In this document: piece by piece, positions 21,640 through 34,529 of the stretch | Position numbering within the stretch: the first letter of the stretch is position 1 | Layout: every line of letters begins with the position of its first letter | From: Paragonimus skrjabini miyazakii | Lineage: Eukaryota > Platyhelminthes > Trematoda > Plagiorchiida > Troglotrematidae | NCBI GenBank assembly: GCA_014338405.1 | Contig: JTDE01001517.1 | Span: forward strand, 1 to 64,000 | Length of the DNA: 64,000 bases | Direction of reading: 5' to 3' | Notes under the pieces: generated by a model | The model's database searches: none | What the model was told of the DNA's origin: nothing | What the model saw: the letters and a program-made list of their open reading frames with translations, nothing else | Program-made: the position numbers and the translations under genes

Positions 21640-22430
21640 ACAATGTCTCAATTGGTGCGGATTCCAGGTGCAGATACAACACCTTCGCCTGGTGAAGGCT
21701 GAAAGAAAGAAAATATCTCATTTGTGTTGATGTCTAAACCAAAGTTACATGACGAAGTCACGACAATCGTTGCCAGTCCTTCAAATTTCTCTCCGCTGTG
21801 TGCAAATAATGCGCTGTTATTTGCAAACAGCAACATTCATATTGTAACGTAACGTAACCAACGTTGGGCGCCGAAACGTCGAACATTCAACCAGCAACCA
21901 ATCGTGCAGTATCCAGCTTACTCATCGTCCTCAGAGTTCTGTAGAGCAAATGTTTCCATTACGTTCAAATATGAATTAAACAGGGCAGGGGGCTAAGATA
22001 CAGCTGTATCTTACGTCAGTGACAAATTCATCAGAGGTCGATTCACACGATTGCATCTTCGCCTTGATTCCAACATGTAGCAGTTCAGTTAAATTAACGA
22101 ATTTATCTGGATATCCAAACTTGTCAAACACTGTCCATAGTACCTCACGGCTCACAAACTCAAACATCTTTGTGAAATCCACCAACAGTGCATACAGCAA
22201 CTGGTTACGTTCATGACACGTCGCCTGGATCTATCCATCAGCGAGCCCCTTGTCGATCGTACTGCGATTCGCCCGAACTCTGCACTACTCCTCGGGAATA
22301 TTGGTTTCCAAAGGTTTATCATTAAGTCGGTTGAACATGATTCTTATCATGACATTTCCAACGAAGGACAACAGACTGATGCTTTGCTCGCGGTCCACAA
22401 ACATATCTATCGATAGATGGCTATCCAAGT
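21640..22430 (-). pseudogene. LINE reverse transcriptase fragment, copy 1 of a tandem pair
   Basis: The minus strand reads FVGNVMIRIMFNRL, then the block LLYALLVDFTKMFEFVSREV with LWTVFDKFGYPDKFVNL, then LLFANNSALFAHSGE and SCNFGLDIN, ending PSPGEGVV. This follows the recalled order of the LINE family that has L-Y-x-x-F-V-D-L-T-K-A-F-D-x-V in motif A, an F-A-D-D box, and a C-terminal zinc finger. The catalytic box is FANN here, so the enzyme is dead. It may be the RT part of the same superfamily as the zinc-finger fragments elsewhere in the window; this is inference. Confidence 0.8.
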
Positions 22431-22439
22431 AGCAGAAGT

Positions 22440-22980
22440 CTGTGCAGCTACACACAGTGTCTCCATTGCTGCTGATCCCAAATGCAACACAACATCTCTG
22501 TCTGGCGAAGGCATAAAAAAATGTCCTGTTTCTGTTGATTTACAAACCAAATTTGGATGACCCGGTCAGAAAAACCGTGACTAACCGTTTACGTCTCTCT
22601 CCGCTGTGTGCAAATAGCGCGCTGCTATGTGCAAACAACAGCATTCATATTGTCGAATAACGTAGCCAACGTGGAGCGCCGAAACGTTGAATATTCAACC
22701 AGCAACCATTCGTTTGGTATCCATCTTCCTCACCATCCTCAGAGTTCTGTAGAGTAAATGTTACCATTGCGTTAAAGTATAAAATAAACAGGGCAGGGGA
22801 TTAAGACACAGTAACGTCAGTAACAGTGACAAATCCATCAGAGATCGATTCACATGATTCTACCTTCGCCTTGATTCCAACATGTAGCAGTTCAATTAAA
22901 TTAACGAATTTATCTGGATATCCAAACTTGTCAAACACTGTCCATAGTACCTCACCGCTCACGAAATCAGACCTGTAGGG
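22440..22980 (-). pseudogene. LINE reverse transcriptase fragment, copy 2 of a tandem pair
   Basis: Closely similar to 21640-22190 over its whole length and in the same orientation. It starts at the VS.EVLWTVFDKFGYPDKFVNL region (22978) and runs through LLFAHSSALFAHSGE to the last part of the fragment. The catalytic box is FAHS, so this copy is also dead, by a different change. Its 3' end lies next to the 5' end of copy 1, a head-to-tail arrangement. It is 5'-truncated relative to copy 1. Confidence 0.8.
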
Positions 22981-23407
22981 GACTATCCCTATACAAAGGT
23001 ATAAACACCAATAGTCAGTTCAAAATGCAGTCGCTGAGTAGCTCACTATAGGCAATTCCGAGGAGAAGAGACGTACGCACCAAAAGTGTCTCGCTAAGTA
23101 GAATCAATTAAAACAAGTGGTGTTCATTCTATACAAGGAAAAGTGGTGTAGACTGTATTTAAAAATAAGACGAAATATGAAAACGTGTACAATACTCTAT
23201 AAACTTTTTGGTGAAATTCAAGAAGCGGCTGTTTACATCCACGGCGCTTTTTTTTCAATTGGTAGACACCATGTCAGTCGTACCACGATTTTCACTTAGC
23301 CCACGCTGCTCCCAGAAACATGAATGTCCAAAGCTTTAGCGTTCAGTCAATTAAACATGATTGGTAATAGAACATTTCTGTATGGAAAATTTGGATTGAT
23401 AAAACGT
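22981..23407. other. Unassigned stretch
   Basis: No recognised gene or repeat. Confidence 0.4.
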
Positions 23408-23573
23408 GAACACCACTCACAAATGATTGTATCCTTCACACTCCCGTAGACACTGCAGCCAGCTCATTTTGATAGTAGCGTTATGCCTTGGTTTTGCCCT
23501 TATTAGAGCTTGTCACTAGTGCGTATTATTGTCACGACCGGGATTCGAACTCCGGCCACGCTTTCATGAGGCG
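23408..23573 (-). mobile_element. SINE-1 copy, minus strand, lacking its 5' end
   Basis: Read on the minus strand it begins at GCCTCATGAAAGCGTGG, has a near-consensus B box (GGAGTTCGAATCCCGG), a decayed hammerhead (GTGACAAGCTCTAATAAGGGC, with AAAA in place of GAAA), and a tail ending TGTGAGTGGTGTTC. The part before GCCTCATG, including the A box, is missing. It abuts a plus-strand copy head-to-head. Confidence 0.8.
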
Positions 23574-23795
23574 ACGGTGCCTAACGTGAGATCATTGGTG
23601 CAGTGGTCGACAGGGCTGCTTCATGACGGTCTGGCTGGAGTTCCAGTTCCGGCGGTGGCAAGGATATCTACTACTGATGAGCTGTGATACAGACAAAACT
23701 CAAACGCAGCGCTTTTTATCGAAAGAGGCTGGCAAAGATGCCTGTGGAAACACTAAAGCTGCAGCCGCTTTTGTGCATTGCTCAATGTATATTAA
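23574..23795 (+). mobile_element. SINE-1 copy, plus strand, head-to-head with the previous one
   Basis: Begins GGTGCCTAACGTGAGATCA, with an A box of TTGGTGCAGTGGTCGAC and a B box of GGAGTTCCAGTTCCGG. The hammerhead strand 1 is intact (CTGATGA at 23674-23680) and stem II can form (CTGT with ACAG), but the GAAA strand is degraded to AAAA context. The tail follows, with weaker similarity (GGCTGGCAAAGATGCCTGTGG). It is an old copy with an inactive ribozyme. Confidence 0.8.
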
Positions 23796-25008
23796 CTAAA
23801 ATCCCCTACTACATACCAGTAACTATGAACGTGGGTTCACGTTTCACTTCATAACCACTACTACGCAGTCAGTTATGCAGTATGCAAACTTATTAGCGTA
23901 ACCAATTTTCACTTGGTTGCATCCTTTCGGCTTGAGAGTGTCGGCATCTGAATTAACACAGCTTTCCAGAGCAGCATTAATCAGTAAAGATACGCGCTTG
24001 CATACGCATACAAATACTCAGTAGTTACCAGAGCTACCTGATACTGATTAACAGGTCATTCTCTCATCGGAGTAGGGTTTTTCTTGTGTCAAAAGAGGTG
24101 AAAATGGAAAACAGTACAAAAATGACTGCTCCATAGTCGTTTGCTTCTTACATGTAAATGGTTACATTCAAAGATTGACAGCTCGAATAGTTCATCTGTT
24201 ATTTAAAGAATCGAGCGATTTTGTGGATATGATCGTGAAATAGGTTTGACTTACATGTCTTGGGTCAGTTTAGTGTGCAGAATTCGGTAGTGCAGAATAG
24301 TAGAATAAAACACAAAAGTTGCACTCGGGTGGTAGTCGGAAACTAACTTGTCCTGTCCTACGACTATACTAGCTGCACCCTACATCTCCATTTTGGTGTA
24401 TGAGGTAGTAAGATTCCAAGAGTTTCTGTGCTCATAGTGTATACGATTGTTCAGATCTCAAGCGACGAACGTCTGTAATTTGTGAGACTGTTCAGACCGT
24501 ATCCGATGAGTCATTGTTGTACTTTCTAGTGGTAATAAGTCAACACAGTTGGAAAACGTAGTTATCCTACTCGTTGGGGGTACTGAACACCACTTGGATT
24601 TTTACAGTATACTCGAGGACTTTCAGGCATGTCCTCGGTTAAATTTTGAAGAACACAACGAACTTCATTTAAGATATATGCTTAAGCATCATTTTGTTCA
24701 CTGTTTTCAATTGCATACACGAACATTTGGACGTGTGAGAGCCTACGGGCAAAATCTTCAAAGTGATCACTCAACATCTAGTCATATGATGATGACAATA
24801 GATACGGATGCATATATAAGGTGGAAACAAAGAATAGGACCAAAGAAATCAGAACAGGATGAAAGTTCAATTTGTGTAACGTACCATCAAATTAGCGATA
24901 GGTCAACTACCATCTGTTTCTGGACATATAACTTTGGTTTCATACGGTGTATAAAAGCGCTTCAGAAAAAGCTAAGGCGTGTTTGTTCGCTGTCCGCTTG
25001 AACGCGGT
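23796..25008. other. Unassigned stretch with one longer open frame
   Basis: No repeat recognised. The open frame at 24549-25001 is described separately. Confidence 0.4.
24549..25001 (+). other. Unrecognised open frame, 150 codons
   Basis: Hydrophilic, with a Met/His-rich centre (HSTSSHMMMTIDTDAYIRWK) and a basic end. A splice-acceptor-like TTTTTACAG lies inside it at about 24600, so the coding part, if any, may start there at TATACTCGAG. No family is recognised. It ends just before a minus-strand PLE fragment. It could be a host exon or an unrecognised element; chance cannot be excluded. Confidence 0.2.
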
Positions 25009-25510
25009 CTACCTGATGGTCACATTCTTGTAGATATTCTCCAACTGCACTCGTTGTAGTTCCATTTTTTCACTCGGAAGCCATTTGGGGAGGTGCACTG
25101 AGATCCGAGTATGCAGTAACCTTACTATGCGCGCAACGTACTGCAGAGCGCTGGTACAAGTAAGTTCATAAATAATGTATGATTTGGCGAGTGCGGGCAT
25201 CATATCGTTTCTCGGAGTTGACAAGATGCGAATTGTTCGGTGCGGCACAGTGAACCTGGCTGACATGTAAACGCGATTTAGTGCTGTTTTCATTCTTTGA
25301 CCCTTGGAGAGTGCTACATCACCCTCTTTGTAGGATGGGGATACAAACACAGGTTTCGACGGTGCTGTTGCGAGAACTCGTCGAAAGTCGAACGGCTTGG
25401 AGTTCTTGTAATTTAAACGAATTGGGTATCCATTTGGAATAGAAATCTGTTGAATAAAATAAAAATCCTCAGAAATATGCTCATCCGAATAGATATTACG
25501 AATTTGATGA
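25009..25510 (-). pseudogene. Penelope-like element fragment, linker and GIY-YIG nuclease
   Basis: The minus strand reads EDFYFIQQISIPNGYPIRLN, then KPVFVSPSYKEGDVALSKGQ, then ALNRVYMSARFTVPHRT with a RILSTPRNDMMPALAKS block, then IIYELTCTSALQYVARIVRL and LHTRISVHLPKWLPS. This is the end of the PLE reverse transcriptase (the basic linker with an L-P-Y-K-G-like block) followed by the GIY-YIG nuclease. The nuclease Gly of Y-V-G-R is Ala here (YVAR), so it is likely inactive. The frame is open for over 110 codons, making this one of the less decayed PLE pieces. Confidence 0.85.
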
Positions 25511-28500
25511 CGTAGTGTTCGTACGAGCCTGCGTTCTTATGCGATTGGTTCAAAGCTTTTAAAATAAAGTAACTGACAGGTCCGTGTCTTTTTTTCGAAA
25601 AATGCCCTCGGAAAGATATCCATCTTCACCTCTAGTCAGTTTAACTGAGTGTCAAAAGTAGAACTGCGAAGAGCGCAGTTACAATGCATTTACAGGAATC
25701 TGGCCACCGAGAGGCAACCATCATATCCAAACTACACTCAGCTACATGCAAGAGACATTCAGTAACAGTGATCGATGGGTACAAAGGACCAGTTTTTCTC
25801 ATCATTAGATATCACGCGTATTGATAGATTTGCGTGATTAAGCTCAAGAGAATACATTGACATCCACGTGCGTTCAGTTTCGCCTAAGTTGAAGAGAGCA
25901 TAAAATAAGCGAAACTTGAATGAATCTCACCTACTACCGAACTGAGAGGTTGACTAATATGTTTTCATCAATGTTTAATCTCAACGTAAACATCATTGAC
26001 AGTTGATCGTAGCTTTCGCACTAACATTGAACTTCCAATCAACTACTTTCAAAAAGTACATCCAAGATACCGTTTACAGCTGTTCTATTACACACCGTAA
26101 AACCATCGTTTCACAGTTCCATTAGTTAACGGAAATATTTCTCCCAGCATCAAAATGCACCCCAACGAACTTCTACAGCTATTTTTCTGATGTAGATCTG
26201 TCTGCACATTGTATTTGAGATCAGATGAGCCATAAACTCATGAGTGCCTGGTAAATGTTCACGTCACAGAATGGATTGATTGACTAGATAAACTTCAGTT
26301 AATTGAAACAACGCACGGTTGTGGTGCACTATAAACAAAACCGGACTAAAATCCAGTATAACAGTAGCTCCAAATAAAAAAATGCAGTAACCCAGTGCAT
26401 AAATGACGAGGAGGTGATTATAGAGTACATAAGTAAGGAACCAGTCTATTCAAAAGACCCTTCTTCTATTCACGTGTATCCATTGCAACGGGAAGAACTA
26501 TTGTTTGTCACAGCACTATGCTGCTTCATTAACCCGTGTCACTTGAGTGTTTTCATTTATAAGTTAGCACTTCACGTACCCCTTAGACAACGTGCTGATC
26601 AAAGACTTCAAATTCACCTACTTGGTGAAGTGGCTAGTCTACTTTTGAGATGCACTTACACTGTCGTCCACACAAACTAGTGAGCAGAACTAACGCACAC
26701 AGTTCCAGGGTGGGTGCATGCAGGTAACGTCCCTGTACCGCTTTCATGCTTTGAAACCAAAGTGTCCGTGTGGACGGCAGTGTTGTAAACTAATGCAAAT
26801 GTTGGATTTCATCAGGTACGCTTATGTGCAAATCTTCCACCGTATACTAACCATGCAATGACAATGTAATGAATTACCACGGTTCACCGGTTTACACCTT
26901 AGTTCAGCTCAACATCCCGTCAACAGAAATCTCAGATTCACTGAACAAACTCTTCATTACTGTGCTCTTAGTTGGTCAAATGAGAAAATGTATTCTCTGT
27001 TATGTGTTTTAGCAGAGGGATGTTTCAATAACTGCGTGCTTTCTAGTTTTATCGTAAAAGACTGCCTATCAAAAAAATTGCATGCAAGTTTGTAAAGAAA
27101 CACAACTATCCAAAGTTCGGTGAAATGAAATCTGCCTATCAGCGTTTGGCTGACAATTATTTGGTGATTACAAATCTCTACATTCAAAAATTGCAAATTT
27201 CTTTAAAAATTTGAATAAAACCAGGCTAATTAAACTGTATTGTCGCTTCATCACATATATGGTAGTAGAAGTAACAAAGCGAATTTGGTCCTCAACAACA
27301 CACGTGGATAGTGTACATGGATCTATCTATGCAGACAATGGTCTTGACATGATATCCTTCTCCTACTATTTCCCAAACGGAAAAGGATCAGAATGGAGTT
27401 ATCACTTAGTCTGGATTGTGAATCATGTGGAGACTATAAAATCTAAATATGTCTATATAAACCCCATCTTATTGTATGTAAAGCAATGCAGGTTCCTTTA
27501 ACATCCGACCAGTCACACTGAGATATGGCACCGCAACACCAACAGTTTGAATACAGGTAAGGCGATTGAATTGAAGGCCAGCTCTGCTAATTTTGGCTTT
27601 TCAAAAGTACTGTGACCAATCTTGTATATTTATCGCATTTTTATAATAGTTGTTAGTACACTTGTGTGATCAAAACTCTTGAGCTTGAGATGTAGTTTAA
27701 TGCTATCTGCTTAGAATACCAACATTTCCTCTCTACTTCCTCCACGTTACAAGATTTAAAAATGTCACACATATGTCCATTTAGTTAATTTAACTGTGTG
27801 CGTGCATCACACCACGAGTTCGTCATTTGTTACTCCATTTTTCTAGTTTCACCCAAAAAGAACAAGAATCCGGAATAGTTATCGACAACCCTTTTTGCGT
27901 TTGTATAAGATTGCAAACGGGACTATTTCAACAATGGTATGGCAGTCAAAGTTACCGAATCGGTAAAGCGACGAATAGTGTGGATAATTGACATTCAGAT
28001 ACTGAATGTTAGAGTGCACCATACCTGATTGATCTGACGTACGTAAGTTGACTGGGAAAGAATGATGTTAAATACTCAATACCGCTTTGTGTTAAGCACT
28101 GCTCCATTCTTCTGCAGCCTCCTCCTCCAATAACCAATTATCAGCCCACTTCCACTTCATCCAATAACTCCACTTAAGGACTATGTCGCTTAAATTAATG
28201 AACACTAGCTTAGTCTCTAAGAGATTATCCGATTGAAGAAAAACAATATGAGTGACTGCCTTAAGATTTTATGCGTGCATACAAGAACGCAGGACACTGG
28301 TCAAACCTTCCCTAGAAGGGCGATGCTGGGCCACATCCATAAGTCGATTTCTGTTGTAGTCAGGTCACCAACAACGTTGCTCACATGCTAATATTGCCGT
28401 GATATGAGGATTGCTTTCACAATCTTCTTATACAGGACCGTTACAGACCTACATCAAGGTTAGCATAGCGGTGTAGTTAACGTGGGCATTTGGCTAATGA

Positions 28501-31500
28501 ATCTCCTTTATTGTTGTTACTGCAAATGACAATGTTTCCTATGATAATACCTAGACACTAACGTAAGTAATAAGTAACCAGACTAAAAGTAGATTTACTC
28601 TCAAGGACACGTTCTGTTCCCATCGTCTTCTGATTTTAACTTGGTCCATGTGAGGCTGCAATTGAGGCACTCTCGCTTTCTTTGTCCCCCCACGAAAACA
28701 CTGTTCGTGAGTAGCTCGACGTCTCTGATTTGACTCAGAATGAGTAGTTGGAAAATGTGATTAAGGGATCCATCAGGACGTCGATGAGATTGCGAAAATC
28801 TCCCCCTGAGATATCACATCTGGAGAATCGGACGCGTAAATGTCCATTACTGGTATGGCGTAGCGAATTGAAGGACCTTTTGCATTCATGATTGTAAATG
28901 CATGTATCATTTTAAAGGCCACGCGCCTTTTGATAACTTGACAATAAGCCACGGTTATCACTCATCAGCGTTTGTTCACATCAATCGCTTAGAAGACAAG
29001 ATCATTTCTAAGGTTATCTAAAAGCACGGTTGTATTAAACTTTTGTTCAAGTAATCTGTGTGTAATCTGTGTATAACATTCATAATAACAGTATTAATTC
29101 CGTTTTCAAATTAATGCGACTTGGCTGTCATGAGTATCCGTATAACAGTCGTACTCCTAACTGAGTTTGTAACCACGATGACTAGAAAAACGCGTGTAGT
29201 CGGACGAAGTTAACACACAAAGCGTGCGGTCAGTCACACTGACAGAACTTCAAGCGGTGTGTACGAGATTTGATGAACATGTCTATTGATCACTGGAACA
29301 AATCCAAGTCAGTCACTCTGACTCAGAAAACCACAAGTGACAATAATGAAGCAGTAGGACGGGTTAACCATTGCTCTACAATTTAAATTGCTGAGAACGC
29401 TAGGTGCATGAAGCGGCTGACCTGGACTTAATCAAATAGTCTGCTGGGCATCAGCTGGTCACCGTCAAGACAACACCCAGCATGAAACTTGTTTGATTGT
29501 GTGACCGACTCAGTTGAAAGTGTATTGAACACATTAACTTGAGGTCATTTAGTCTCTGAGGTTCAGTCAACCAGAATTCAAAACGCACAGTTAGTGAACA
29601 GATAGAGAGACCAAGGTGCCGTACTACTAAGGTCAATCACCGATCATCTCACCGGGGTGCTTGTGGCATCAACCATTCCAGGTTAAGCTCAGTCATAGAG
29701 AACAATAGAAATCCGTTGTAGGTCACTATGCTGCATGCAAATTTTAACTGTTAAAATTCTTGGTTATAATCGTTTTCAATTTAAAGCGTCAAATCTGCGC
29801 ACGATTTGCGTGATCACTGATTCCACGAAGTATACGCGGGACATGCATATGTAGTGTTTAACTTGTAAGATATTGTGAACACTAGTGAAAATAAGAAATG
29901 TGAACTAAGTAAACAGTGTAGATCTACTCTGTTTACGATCCACTGGTAGACATACAGTGGTGCCTCGAGCAAGCATTTTAAACGTTCCTGTGTACTACGA
30001 TGTCGTTTGGTATATACTTCCGTATTTCATTGAAAACAGTGAACATTCAGCTCGCGTGCTTGTTGATAAGTATACAAGTGTTACGGTAGGTAACCATAAG
30101 ACGTGGTCACTCCAGGTTATCGCAAGGTTTCACCATCTTCAGAATGCTTTTTGTTTCCTCAACCGAGTTTCCCGTCAACGAAGACAAACAAAGATCCAAT
30201 TCGAACAAATTGAAGGAGAGGGAGATTCCTGTTTTTGTAATTCAAAGTGTAGCAACCGAAGAACAATCTTAAGCATAAATTAATAGTCACTCTGGTGAGT
30301 GAACAAACAGTTGCGTAGATACACTTTTTTTAAAATCACAGTAGAACTAATTTTCCATGGTCTCGAAAGCGGTTCTAACTTTGCTGTCGCTCACTTCACG
30401 TGCTATTTATCGCGCAGTTGCAATGACTTTCACATAGGCAGAACGGTTCAACAGCCATCTCACTCAGCAGAAAATTACGAACTAAAATGACTGAAATAAC
30501 TGACGACAGCATTCTCAAAACAGTGAACCCGGTATCCTATTGCTAGGCATCTCATGACAACGGGTCAACAAGTTTACCCAGTTGGCTCGTTCGAAATATT
30601 GTTACGCAGTCAAATTCAGAAGTTGTTGGCAGTCCGCGAAACAATGCTCAAATGAACTCACCAGCCAACCTGATATGCATAAAGATGAGTGGAATAGCCC
30701 CCGTGTTGCCGTAGTGTTGACTACATAATATGGGCTCAGTCCGTCTTTATGTATCTGTTTATACAGACCGTATGTCATGAATTTGCTACTGTTGAGCATG
30801 GACGAAACTTTAACTTATTGTAACATATATCTTCTTTCTGCTCTGGTTACTGTAAACAATTCCTTGGTTTTACGGTTAAATCTTGAGATGTTTTCGGACC
30901 TTGTATCCTCCACAGCTGGAATCTGAATATATTTCTAGATAAATTTAGTAGATCCAAGTGCACTATTCATTTATACCCGCCCGCCCGAGTTAAACGCTAA
31001 TCCGAAATGTTTATCCTTGAACTGATTGAGAAACTGAATCGATCATTTCTGTACTCCGACTCGTTGAGTTCATCAGTTCTCATTTTTGGAGGTTACGGGC
31101 ATGCAAAAAGCTAAGGATTCACTTTTCGATATGCGTACTTATTAACACCGATGAAATACCTGTTTAGTCCTTCTGTTTTCGGGAAGTTCAGCTATGTAGG
31201 AGTTCAACCATTTCCTACTCCGTCTCTCGGTGATTCCTCGATTAGTTTGTCGAGTGCTCACTAGTCAAAGTAGGAAGCCGTGTAGATAGCAAACGGTCAG
31301 TGGTGTGAGGAATGAGGTTTAATAGATTACGCTCGATTACTAAGAGTACAGTGTGAAAACAGTAAAGATTATCAGGTCACCGAGCTGCTAGCTGATACCC
31401 AGGCCAACTAGAGAGTTGATCACGACTTGTGTTTGCGGGAGTTCAAGGAACTTGACAAAATAGATAATAGGCGGTCAAATCAAAGAACGATTATTTATAT

Positions 31501-34500
31501 GCTTATATACTTTGTTAGTCAATCGATAATTTGATTTGCAGTGATCTACTAAAACGGATAACTAGTGCATGAAAAAGTCCACTCTCTTTACAAAGACCTG
31601 GTGTACTGTGACGCACATGCATAGGGACAGAATGAATATTTACCTACAGCAAATGTCGAAAATCATTTTTGCGGTTTGATGTCGTCAGCTTCTTTCACAC
31701 GACATCAGATGGGTCATTCATCTAGTCAACAGATACTACCCAACCTTACGTGCGGTTTTCATTAATTCGCTCACTCAGCACACTTCCATGGAGTCCAAAT
31801 TGTCTGACAAACTTGACCGAATGAAATGTGAAACACGCAAGTTTAGCTCAGTCTAATCCCGGAAAAAATGAATTGAAAATTACGCTTGCAAAATTTTTGG
31901 AACGCTCTACTTGAAAATAGTATGAACTCCCTTAATTTTCAACATGATACTGATTCCCTCCTTGTGTGGGTTGCCATCCGGTTGATTACAGAACTTGAGT
32001 TGCATCTTCGCGCTCATACGGCCAGTGATTAGAAATACAAGGACTTATTTCAAAACATTTACTTGCAAGATAATGGGAAGAGAAAGACCATATAGTTGAG
32101 TGTAATAATATCCGATCGCACTCCCAAGGGACACCTTTGGGATCACAATGAGACTGATTTTAAGACTGTGGGATGATAGATTTTATCTCGTTCAAGGTTA
32201 ACCCTTCCGAAATCATAGCAATGGCAAGAAGACACATATATCGCGGAGCCATCTGAAGTATGTAGCGTGGAGTAATCATAATAAGCTTTACCAGAGTTCG
32301 GCCAACTAGATAATACGCACAAGAACAAAGCTGATGCCTTCTTCGCAAATTTATACTGATTTCTTGTTAATTTTGTCAAACAGAATATGGCCAGAAGTAT
32401 CATGATGGCCGTGTACGTCAACGTAAAAATCGGTTATTGGAAGGAACCTTGATATTCACTAAAGGTCGCCAAGGAGAATAGAGCATGAGAATTGAGCAAT
32501 TTAATGTCTGCCCATCGGTGGCTGAGGTAAGCTAGTGACCGTTGCAGATGTGGGATCTATGCGGGCTAAACTTTGTAACCTACCTATTCTACTGTTTCCA
32601 AAAATGATTTAGAACATCCGTGCACAGTACACCTCAATTAGTTCATGAGTCACCAGGTGTAACCTCTGGTTCGAGATACCGATTTTCCGTTCAAGTTGCC
32701 CAATACACCACCATTTCATGCATGAGAGGCGGAATTCGCATTTCGGCGACAAGGATGTGTACGATTGTGAAAACCTGAAACAAAGAATGTACGTACTCAA
32801 TAAAACTGTTTGTGAAGTGATCAGGATTTGTTCTTAATCTACCTGACCAACAGCACTGTTCGACATAGCTTTTTCTAGTCGTTTGGGACAGTGATAATCA
32901 CTTCAAACCTTTCACCATTTATGGTGACTTTAGCATGTTGGTTTTTCAAAACTCTTCTAGGTCATCAGTAAACGGATTACCAACCCGGTTATAGTTTTCC
33001 ACGTCGCAAATGCAGAACCCTTGTTGAACAGAAGGGTTGGGTTGCTCCGTAGACGATATCAGGAGGTACGTCGTTCGAGTTTACTGCATTGACAGATTTG
33101 GATGTTTCAGATATTCCGATCTACGTACGGGGCGTATGTATGGACAATGATCTTTGAGGCATGGTGTAACGTGGTGACATTTATACGGTGTTTCCATCTC
33201 TCCCAAACACACAATCATCATATGCACCTATGAGGTACACCTACTCACATACTCTGGTTCGTTTTTCTATGTCCAACGTCATACTGGGTAAGACAATTTT
33301 CTTGCCACTCTGTGTCAATCCGATAACCATGTTGTGCAGATACGATAGAGTCAAACTGATAAGATACATGCTCCATGCCTGGCTTGTATTCTCTGTTCGT
33401 GTGATACCAAGCTATTGGCGTGGCAAGCTGCAAAACACTTTCCGGTGGTGACATGAAGGGAGCACTAAAGTAGAGTAGAGTGATAAGGGCCGGTGGTCAA
33501 ACTGTGCACTCGGTGGCGTATAAGTGTCAGTGTGTTTGTTTGCTAGTGTATGCAGAAAGGAGTTGAGGGTTGTAACTCCTTCGATCAAGGTCTTTTTGAG
33601 TCATCCAGGATATCGGCAGGAATGAAGAGCTACCTGAAGGCGCTCCAATAAAACATCAATCAACCCTCCCGATATATAAAATACTACTCTCTCACGCACT
33701 GTTCTGGGAGTATGTCTGTCAGGACAAACCGAATAAGTAGAATAGATTGTCCTGAGAGGTATTCTGTGAAGAATAAACCTATTCCCATCCACTGGTATAG
33801 AAAGGTCAATCCCGTAATGTAAATCTTGCTGTCATCAACTCAGAGTATGACACGCATTAGCTATATGCTTAATAAAGAGACGGATAAATACACTGTAAAA
33901 AAATGTTCTGAACTAGTTAAAAAACAATTAGTCTTAGTATCCATTCATCCATTTAGATGTGTCTATTGCAAAAAAGAGAACGATTGTCTGTTCAACAAGA
34001 TGATGGTTCAGCAACTTAAGGTATCTGGTAGCCCACAACTACTGAATGACATGTGGTACTTTGATTCAGTATGGTTTTGTATGGACCTCATATGACTTTG
34101 AACAGTTTGGCTATGAGTCTTACTAATTGAAACCATTAGGCTACAAAGGCCAAAAGATGGATAACAAAACTTATCCGCTTCTTCGTTTTTGTTTGGTTCT
34201 GGGTGAGTCGCATATTGCATTTGTAAACTTTATTGCAAGTAATTGTATGTGGTTAGTGGATGCTATCACCCGATACATTAATGATACAATTGGCATTTTA
34301 TCATCTATTGTTGTTGTCATATTGAAATGCTCTTGTTTTTTTACACATTCTTCGCCAAGTGTGGAACCAATGAAAGCAAGCAGTTTGACCCGGTTCGAGT
34401 AATCAGTATCATCTAGCATACGTAAATAGAGTTCTTTAATAGCCGTGATATAATAATAAACTGGTGTTTTCATAGTGATTCTTGATGCACACCCCTCAGT

Positions 34501-34529
34501 CGACACTCTACAGCCTGTAGCGTCCTTGT
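25511..34529. other. Unassigned 9 kb
   Basis: The largest stretch with no recognised element. AT-rich, with stops in all frames. The longest frames are 29957-30283 (+, 108 codons) and 34171-34506 (-, 111 codons, listed separately). No tRNA, SINE or LINE signature was found by eye. Confidence 0.4.
34171..34506 (-). other. Unrecognised open frame, 111 codons, helical
   Basis: The predicted peptide looks alpha-helical and amphipathic (AIKELYLRMLDDTD, then LLAFIGSTLGEECVK, then ASTNHIQLLAIKFTNAI), faintly like repeated helical hairpins of ARM-type proteins. The resemblance is a pattern impression only. It stops within about 25 bp of the start of the RTE-like LINE on the other strand, so an exon could have been disrupted by that insertion, or this may be chance. 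Confidence 0.2.

Noticed and set aside
28760..28805. GATGAGATTGCGAAAATCTC, recalling a ribozyme core
   Set aside because: The conserved CTGA start and cleavage triplet are absent; it is a simple short inverted repeat.
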